Shown here piece by piece: positions 57,708 through 64,000 of a stretch of 64,000 bases of DNA (positions within the stretch are counted from its first letter, which is position 1; every line of letters begins with the position of its first letter). The DNA is taken from positions 16,088,010-16,152,009 of the forward strand of contig CM068315.1 in NCBI GenBank assembly GCA_034766995.1. Reading direction: 5' to 3'. The position numbers and the translations under genes are program-made. Source of the stretch: Acanthacorydalis orientalis. Its lineage: Eukaryota > Arthropoda > Insecta > Megaloptera > Corydalidae. The notes beneath the pieces were generated by a model. The model did not search any database. It was not told the DNA's origin and saw only the letters and a program-made list of their open reading frames with translations.

Positions 57708-58070
57708 CATATATATAACATCCTCACATTCCACATCACTATCAGTATCCTCTATAATTATTTTTCGAATTTTTTTCTGTTACTTTGGTACAAAAAATCA
57801 TCACTTTCATCGTCATTGTTCATCTTTTGCAATCCCGACGGTCCTGGTTATGGGTTAGTCATTTTTGTGTCTTAACTTGAAACCAATAAAAATTTGATTT
57901 TTTACACACCTTTAACTTTTACATTATTTAAAAAAGACTTTATCTTCACGGCTAATTGTTTACTACTAACTGCTAATATAAATTTATGATCATGACACAC
58001 ACGGTGTGTCATTCGTCTTTTTGTCTAGGTACTGCATTACACACCTGGTATGTAATGTGTCTCGAATGGG
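57033..58070 (-). mobile_element. piggyBac-like deletion derivative, 1,038 bp
   Basis: TTAA at 57029-57032 and 58071-58074. Left end TCTATTTGAGACGAACG. The right end, reverse complemented, is CCCATTCGAGACACATT. Subterminal near-palindromes TGACACAGCATGTGTGTCGT (from 57234) and TGACACACACGGTGTGTCAT (from 57994) resemble each other. The minus strand retains a C-terminal transposase remnant. A (TA)n tract lies at about 57630-57718. Confidence 0.7.
57400..57629 (-). pseudogene. piggyBac transposase C-terminal remnant
   Basis: Minus-strand frames read HLPEMLHRDKSNKI, then NCKQDYRNRRRKSTNYFCPV and CEKNLGCV. The order (basic stretch, aromatic, CPVC, LGC) is that of the cysteine-rich end of piggyBac transposases. 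It is followed by stops and a poly-A-like stretch. No catalytic core is present. Its sequence differs clearly from the remnant at 40655-41000, so the two come from different lineages. Confidence 0.6.
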
Positions 58071-58159
58071 TTAAATTAGACTTGCATTTCTCATTGACTT
58101 CCGGAAAAACGAAGCGTTTCCAAGTTTTATAAACTCGTTTGAAAATAACAGAAGAGCTA

Positions 58160-58202
58160 GAAATTAATTTGTGAAAGTGAATTTAGCCACTGTCAGAATT
58201 GT
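58160..58202. repeat. palindromic MITE family, right terminus only
   Basis: AATTTGTGAAAGTGAATTTA followed by GCCACTGTCAGAATTG, an exact-looking right end. Confidence 0.65.
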
Positions 58203-58283
58203 TTGTTATTAAATGTTGTGTTAATTTTTTTTTAATACGGGTGCAAAACATATTTATTTTCAGAACTATGATCCATGTTAATA

Positions 58284-58284
<1 letters not shown>

Positions 58285-58322
<38 letters not shown>
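58285..58322. repeat. (TA)n microsatellite
   Basis: A (TA)n run just upstream of the SINE candidate. Confidence 0.95.
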
Positions 58323-58324
<2 letters not shown>

Positions 58325-58775
58325 AGATTTTAGCTCGGTGATTAGTAGAATAAGGCAGTGATTAATAGATCTCGAGTTCAATGCATTATTGATATCTGCG
58401 CCACCGTCGTTACAGGCCCGATTCGTTTTCTAATCTGTGTATTAAAATTTCCACGTCTGTCGATATTTCACTGACGTCTCGTCGCCGTGATATGTTTTCT
58501 ATATAAAAACGGGTGTCTTCTCATGTTTGGATATGCACACGAGTTACATATAATCATTTGCATATTCAAATATGGTGATATTATTTGGCCGGAGGCTTTG
58601 ACAGCAGTTGTAAGCATGCGGTGGCCAGTAGCCAGGCTAACGAGGTGCTTGTTGATAGATGAGGTAGGCGGAATTCGTCAAGCCTAACAATCTGAAAATG
58701 GTGGCTTTGAACTGAATCTCGCTAATAGACGAACTGCGGTAAAAAACCGTATACATACATACACACACACACTCG
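58325..58775 (+). mobile_element. tRNA-headed SINE candidate
   Basis: The head contains an A-box-like TAGCTCGGTGATTAG (58331-58345) and a B box GTTCAATGC (58376-58384, fitting GWTCRANNC), spaced as in a Pol III promoter. A GC-richer body of about 350 bp follows, with a 66-codon frame of no known kind, then a tail of TACATACATAC(AC)n at about 58750-58775. This head-body-simple tail layout is that of a tRNA-derived SINE. No second copy was seen here, so the call rests on structure. Confidence 0.5.
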
Positions 58776-58779
58776 GTCG

Positions 58780-58994
58780 AATAATATTAATTTACGAGCT
58801 ACCTTTTAAAACATACAAGTTTTTGTCAATATGAATTTACGATGTGATGAAATTGAATAGATGTATTAGGGTATGCAAAATTATTCTAATGAGAAATGAC
58901 ATACTACATAAATTAAAAATTATTAGTAACATTGAAAATCAAAAATAAATTATGCATCTGAAATACGTATTCATACACATACACACCCACACAC

Positions 58995-59037
<43 letters not shown>

Positions 59038-59600
59038 TATTCGAATGTACTTATTGTGAAACAAATTTGAAATCAGCTTGTCATATTATATTAAAAAAGA
59101 AGTAAAACAGAATAATTTATTATTGTGAAGAAGATAAATATGTTAATTTTTATTTATTATTTCAATTTATATGTAAAGTGATTAAAGATAAAAAAAGATG
59201 CATAGTTTATTTCATGTACTGGGATTAAAATATTTGTAAACTGGGGTGGGGGCACGAATAACAAACAGTGTGGGAAATCGTTCTGAATTTGAAATTTACG
59301 GTTAGAGTTTTTCGAACAATAGTTGTTGTTTGGACAGTGGAAGATAAGTGATATATTATTTTTTTAATGAAGATACAAGAAAAAATTTTAAAGATTAATT
59401 ATTCTTTGTATGTTTGATAACAGGTACTGTAGTACTAAAAAGTGTACATTAAATGTGTAATTAGTTCTTTGTTTTTATGTATATCGATAAGAATTAAGTC
59501 TTCAATCAGAATTTTCAAGAAACACTTTTTTTATTCTTCGAATAAATACACTGTAGAAATGATTAAATAATGAATAATTTATTAAATCAAGTATTTAATT
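58780..59600. other. AT-rich stretch with a (TA)n tract
   Basis: (TA)n at about 58998-59034. No gene recognised. Confidence 0.4.
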
Positions 59601-59604
59601 AAAA

Positions 59605-59749
59605 TAGTTCTGATCCTGTGACTAAATTCATTTTCACAAATGAATTCTTTTTGTACATCAGAGATAATAAAATAGATTTTCTTTGACAAGGAAAATCGTG
59701 AGATGAAAAAATTTATTTATGAAATTGATTTAACTCTATCAATTTGTAC
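59605..59749. repeat. palindromic MITE family, internally deleted, both ends
   Basis: AGTTCTGATCCTGTGACTAA, CATTTTCACAAATGAATTCT at the left. GATGAAAAAATTTATTTATG, GAAATTGATTTAACTC at the right. The centre is lost, leaving a ~145-bp hairpin. Confidence 0.65.
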
Positions 59750-59932
59750 ACTCCTCTGGATATATTAGGATCTATATTTTATATTATGATTAAAAGTTGA
59801 AAAATAGAGCTTCATTTCTTATTTTTCACAAGCTATTTTCATTATCTCGCAAACAGTTCTCGCACAACGTTTTAGTTTTTTTTCCACTCTTATCATTTTT
59901 TCATCTAGTTGATAATATATAAAAACGTAATT

Positions 59933-60122
59933 CAGTTCAGACACAATGGCTAAATTCAATTTTCATTTGATATTTTTTTGTACTCTGGTGCACTAAATAT
60001 GACACCATGGAAATCGAAATGTGCATAAATAGCAATCAGTTATGATTTGTTGAACATTTTTGACTAAAAAAAATATTTCCTGTTTGTAAAGTGAAAAAAT
60101 AATTCATTTAGAAAAACAAACA
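59933..60122. repeat. palindromic MITE family, internally deleted copy
   Basis: CAGTTCAGACACAATGGCTA and AATTCAATTTTCATTTG at the left. Then TGTACTCTGGTGCACTAAAT, GACACCATGGAAATCG, AATCAGTTATGATTTGTTGA, ACATTTTTGAC and GTGAAAAAATAATTCATTTA. Most of the left inner arm is missing. Confidence 0.65.
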
Positions 60123-60129
60123 TTTAATA

Positions 60130-60720
60130 TTATTTAATGTTTCTTTAAATGTTCTTCTTAGTATCGAAGAGGATTTGATATATTTTTTCTTAAAATTTGT
60201 CATTTATCTAATTTAATTTTTATAAATTAATGCTTCGAACATTACATATTTTTTTTATGAAATACTTAAAAAAATATATGGTTATTAACTTTAATATTGA
60301 CATTATTAATTCTATTGACTGTGTTCACCCAATTTAAGTCTCATTTCCTAAACCCTTTGATCTGAAGTGACATCTTAGTTTTAGTTGAACGACTGCATTC
60401 TCTATCTGAGTTGACATTAGATTTATTTTAAGATTATATTTTTTAATATTCTTTTATTTTAAATTCATATATTATAAATTTTGTTCACATGTCCTCCAAT
60501 ACAAATATTTTACAATATTGTTCAGTTATAACTAAAAAAATCCTAAAAACAGTGATGATGTTTCATAAATATCACAGAAATAATTGATTATAATTATCTA
60601 GAATTTTAAAAAGTCTGATTATGATTTGTCTTTTTTGATATTTATTATGAAAAAAATATTTGAGGATGTGACCATAGACTTGATTGTAAAAAAATGCTCA
60701 TTCAAAAATCGAATTTTCTT
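60130..60720. other. AT-rich stretch, no gene recognised
   Basis: Nothing recognised. Confidence 0.4.
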
Positions 60721-60734
60721 GTCGGTCTTCGTCT

Positions 60735-60900
60735 TTTTAGATCAAATAAGTGTGAATTGCCCTTCACTAGTTTCGTCATGAGTGAGTAACTAGTAATGAA
60801 AAGCAGATACTTAACTGATCTGATAAGTATGAATATCATCAGCATAACGTATCAATGGAATCATAGATATAAAATCATATGATTGCAATAAGAATGTGAA
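60735..60900. repeat. dispersed repeat X, copy 2
   Basis: AAATAAGTGTGAATT, CACTAGTTTCGTCATGAG, TAACTAGTAATG, CAGATA..., CTGATCTGATA, ATAACGTATCAATGGAATCA and TAGATATAAAATCA, in the same order as copy 1 at 56155-56430. Confidence 0.55.
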
Positions 60901-60904
60901 GTAT

Positions 60905-62000
60905 TTCAGCTACTTGTAAGCTCACTATCGTCTATCGTTTATTGTACATTATTACTAAGAATATTGTAAACTTAATCGAATTAATAAAATTATTGTCTTA
61001 AAAGTACAAATGAAAAGCTACTAAAACAAAAAAAATAATGATCTTATATTTTAATAGAAGAATATTTGAGTTGTGTTGTGTGTTAATTCATTAACGGAAG
61101 TGAAAAATCGTTTACAAAAAAGACTAAAAAAATGAGATGATTGATTCTATAATAATTGTGAACTCACCTGGTTAAAACGAAAATACTTACAGTAAGAAAC
61201 GAGACTTAATTATAATTTTTGGAATTTTGAATTTTGGACTTTTTTGATCTAAATGTTCAATAATTGACTATTGATCATTTGGTAATGACTTGTCTATATT
61301 GAGATCGTGATATTGAGAACGTTAAGGTATAGAATTTATCATGTATTGGCAATGAAAATTAATTTATAGAACAGTATTATAATTTTTACTGATTTTTCTC
61401 GTCAATTTATCTGTAAAAGATTTCATTAAGGAAGTCAATGATGTAAAATTTTAAGAATGTATTTCACGCTAAGCACCAGCTTCTACAAATTTACAATCAA
61501 GCAATTTCTTATAGTCTTGTGATAAATTTTTAGTGCATAATTATTCTTTTCATTAAAAGGTTAAGTTTATCTTTGATTATATTTATCCCATGCTCAATAC
61601 TTCCCAAATAATTTAAATATATAGACTTAAATTTAAGTTTCGCAAATTAATTCATTTTTCTTTTTTCATCTCACAGAAGACTAAATATTTTTTTGTTTAA
61701 TTTGTGAAGTAAAGAAGATGAAAGAATGAATTGGTTAAAGTGAATTTAAATACAGTATCACAGTTATTTTGTGATTTATATTTTGTACTTAATGGAATGA
61801 AAATTAAGTGCTTTGAATTTTTTATAATAGATATTTATTTAAAAATATATACTGGATATACTTACTATCCAATTTCGGTCTATTTTTGTCAATCGTTATT
61901 GACAAAACTAGACGAAAGTAGGATAGTGAAAATTCATTTTTCTCAACCCTAGAACTCAAAGAAATTCCAATATTCTCTGTCTTAAAACTCTTAAGATAAA
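60905..62000. other. AT-rich, with MITE fragments
   Basis: Contains a MITE inner fragment (GATCTAAATGTTCAATAATT, 61238-61335). No gene is recognised. A 73-codon frame at 61731-61952 begins inside a MITE end. Confidence 0.4.
61640..61768. repeat. palindromic MITE family, minimal deleted copy
   Basis: AAATTAATTCATTTTTC, TTTTTTCATCTCACAGAAG at the left. GTGAAGTAAAGAAGATG, AATGAATTGGTTAAAGTG and AATTTAAATACAGTATCACA at the right. Almost only the two outer arms remain. Confidence 0.6.
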
Positions 62001-62019
62001 AGTATCATTATCAAATAAA

Positions 62020-62110
62020 TGATAACGAAAATGATCAATAATCAATTATTAATTATATTTTTTTTTGTACGATTTGTGTAGAGGCAAATTCAATTGTAAA
62101 AAAACAATTT
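62020..62110. repeat. palindromic MITE family, right-arm fragment
   Basis: GATAACGAAAATGATCAATA, ATCAATTATTAATTATA, then GTACGATTTGTGTAG.GG. Diverged. Confidence 0.45.
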
Positions 62111-62398
62111 ACAATTCTTTTAAAGAATTAGTACTGTATAAAATTTTTATCAGAGAATATTTAGTTATTTGCTAAATTACAATCAACAAATCTGACTTTT
62201 TATGTGTTCTGCAAAATGAGATTGTTCTTTTAGAATGCAAATTCGATTTTTCGTTATATAACTGTAACCTTTTGACCACCAGTTCAAAATTTTTATAACT
62301 TTATAACGACCTATGGTTCAGTATCGATAAATATATGAATGTTAATTCAGAAATCATCTTTTAGTGAAATATACATTAAATTTCATTGTAATTTCATG

Positions 62399-62399
<1 letters not shown>

Positions 62400-62452
<53 letters not shown>
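62400..62452. repeat. (TA)n microsatellite
   Basis: A long (TA)n run followed by (TGTA)n. Confidence 0.95.
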
Positions 62453-62454
<2 letters not shown>

Positions 62455-62461
62455 GTATGTA

Positions 62462-62830
62462 TGTATTTACGATGATAAGAACCGCATAAGCGTTTTATGA
62501 TCCACGTTTTAACATGTAAATCATAAAACACTCCCAATAACGTACATCTCTCTGCAGCAAATACCCCACGGAGACAATTACAGTCGCCGTATTCATAAGT
62601 CACGGATACCGGCAATATGAAATTATTAAATACGTACTGTTATTGTGTGATAACAAAAGCGATGATTTACAGTCGACGTTTGGCCAGGGATTGAGTGCAA
62701 AGGTCAAATCCATATTATTGTTTAATCACATCAATCTCCGTAACTCTGCAAGTATTCCGTGTCATCTGCATCGTTAATAAACTGACAGACTGGAGTACAA
62801 TGAACATACGTGCTTGTTTCATGTTGTATT
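62462..62830. other. GC-richer island, possible regulatory DNA
   Basis: More balanced in base composition, with CpGs. Contains inverted GTTTTATGAT (62492-62501) and ATCATAAAAC (62520-62529), and an AAAGGTCAAA near 62700 that resembles a nuclear-receptor half site. A 73-codon minus-strand frame ends in (TA)n and is not convincing. Confidence 0.35.
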
Positions 62831-62997
62831 GTGTTCTATAGTGGTCGGTGTTTGGCCAGTGTAGTGGTTGTTTATTTATTTTGGTATTTCTAACAAGAAG
62901 AAGAATAAATTGTGTTTGTAGTATTTATATAGATAGCTAATGAGAATGGTTTGAGGATAAAGTAAATTATATCGTCATCATTTCATGTAGGTATAGA

Positions 62998-63120
62998 CAA
63001 ATTATAAAATTTTTCTGTACCTTGACGTTGTGAAGATAATGCCCTCGGCCATCGAAATGCATATAAGCAAAAATCAAAAAATTATCAAATCAGTGATTGA
63101 ACAAGACAAATTCTTCAATT
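62998..63120. repeat. palindromic MITE family, right-half fragment
   Basis: CTGTACCTTGACGTTGTGAA, GATAATGCCCTCGGCCATCG, AAATGCATATAAGCAAAAAT, CAAATCAGTGATTGAACAAG. The outer terminus is missing. Confidence 0.6.
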
Positions 63121-63262
63121 CTTATCTTGTATAAAGTTAGTCAAACTAAAATTTAAGAAAGATTAAAAAATAAAACTGCAATTTTTTGGAAAATTATTTT
63201 GTTTTAGTCTCCATAAAGTGTCTCAAGAAAGTTTCCATAAAGTTTTATTTTAAGTATATATA

Positions 63263-64000
63263 CAAGGATCGTTTGATAAGTTTAGTAAATAAAAAAGTTA
63301 AACACCGTTTTTTGGAAAAAAATTATGTTATTTCTCAACATAGTTTCCATTGAAGGCTATACATTTGGTCCAGTGAGTCTGCAAAATACTCATTGATGGC
63401 AATGATGACATCCTCATTCAGTAAGAAATTCTTCCCACCGAGTCAAATTTTCAACTTTAGGAAGAGAAAGAATTTGCATAGGGCCAAGTGCGGAGAATAA
63501 GGTGGATATGGAATTAATTCCACGCCTAATTCGTGCAACTTTGCTATTGCGATGGTTGATTTGTAAGACAGCGCGTTATCCTAGTGAAAGAGCACTTTTT
63601 TGTATGCCAATTCCATTTTTATTTCAGCTCTTCTTTCAAACGTTTCAATAACGTTGCATAATATGCTCCTGTTATCGTTTTCCCTTCTTTAACTATTCGA
63701 TCAGGATAATTCTTTGAAAATCACAAAAAAACAGTGACCATCATCTTCTCAACCTATAAAACGGTCTTCACCTTCTTCGGTGTATTTTCACCAGTCGTTG
63801 TCCACTGGTTTGACTACTGCTTCGATTCAGATCTATAGTGGTAGATCCATGTTTCATCTACGGTGACAAATCGATCCAAAAAGGCCTACGGATTGTGATT
63901 AAACATTACCAAACACTAAGTCGAAATGTCCTTTCATGTACGTTTTTGGTAGACTGTTAACCATTGCGCAACAGCTATTTCATGTGCAATTTCTCATTCA
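63263..64000 (-). mobile_element. mariner copy C, continues past window
   Basis: After TA at 63261-63262 the end CAAGGATCGTTTGATAAGTT matches copies A and B. The sequence aligns with copy A to the window edge. On the minus strand it covers the C-terminal and middle parts of the transposase: KLHELGVELIPYPPYSPHLA, LCKFFLFLKLKIWLGGKNF and NEDVIIAINEYFADS. The third catalytic aspartate reads Lys (LCKFF). Confidence 0.9.

Noticed and set aside
58325..58395. Functional tRNA gene
   Set aside because: A and B boxes are present, but no clean cloverleaf or 7-bp acceptor stem could be drawn. Better explained as a SINE head.

Overview
This window looks like nuclear DNA of an AT-rich animal, most likely an insect or other arthropod. 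It is strongly A+T-rich, has a long (TA)n microsatellite every few kilobases, and is full of decayed transposable elements: several mariner lineages, Tc1, piggyBac, a hAT-like element and an RTE-type LINE. I found no intact host protein-coding gene, rRNA, functional tRNA, CRISPR array or bacterial operon. Most open reading frames are short, lie inside microsatellites or transposase remnants, or are unrecognisable. The best guess is a gene desert or a very large intron. The species cannot be named from sequence alone.

Layout. 1-2.8 kb: palindromic-MITE copies and a minus-strand mariner (918-2100). 4.4-5.6 kb: an old degenerate tandem duplication. 8.06-9.97 kb: a mariner interrupted by a piggyBac-type MITE (TTAA, 13-bp terminal repeats) and a 400-bp hAT-like MITE. 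11.6-13.1 kb: a duplicated block, one copy of which holds a 550-bp deleted mariner. 14.5-15.6 kb: an array with a period near 250 bp. 17.3-19.7 kb: a foldback hairpin, a tandem duplication of (TA)n-linked sequence, a GC-rich islet and a Tc1 relic. 22.5-24.3 kb: an RTE retrotransposon fragment (minus). 28.4-28.8 kb: a compound (TA)n tract. 30.3-31.6, 36.4-36.9 and 63.3 kb to the window edge: three copies of one mariner family. 33.66-34.18 kb: second copy of the deleted mariner. 34.3-35.2 kb: sister of the nested mariner. 40.5-41.2 and 57.0-58.1 kb: piggyBac derivatives keeping part of the cysteine-rich C-terminus. 43.8-45.1 and 49.3-50.3 kb: two more mariner lineages. 46.9-48.0 kb: five units of a ~212-bp satellite in A-B-A-B-A order. 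58.3-58.8 kb: a tRNA-like SINE candidate.

The most notable item is a dispersed palindromic MITE of about 350 bp, present in roughly twenty full, half or internally deleted copies. I could not assign it to a known family. Between the repeats are a few CpG-containing, GC-richer islands (about 13.8-14.1, 21.0-21.55, 24.6-24.9, 28.9-29.55, 35.8-36.13, 45.65-46.0, 50.6-50.95, 54.5-55.2 and 62.46-62.8 kb). They are the best candidates for host regulatory or exon sequence. The one at 54.6 kb has promoter-like motifs.
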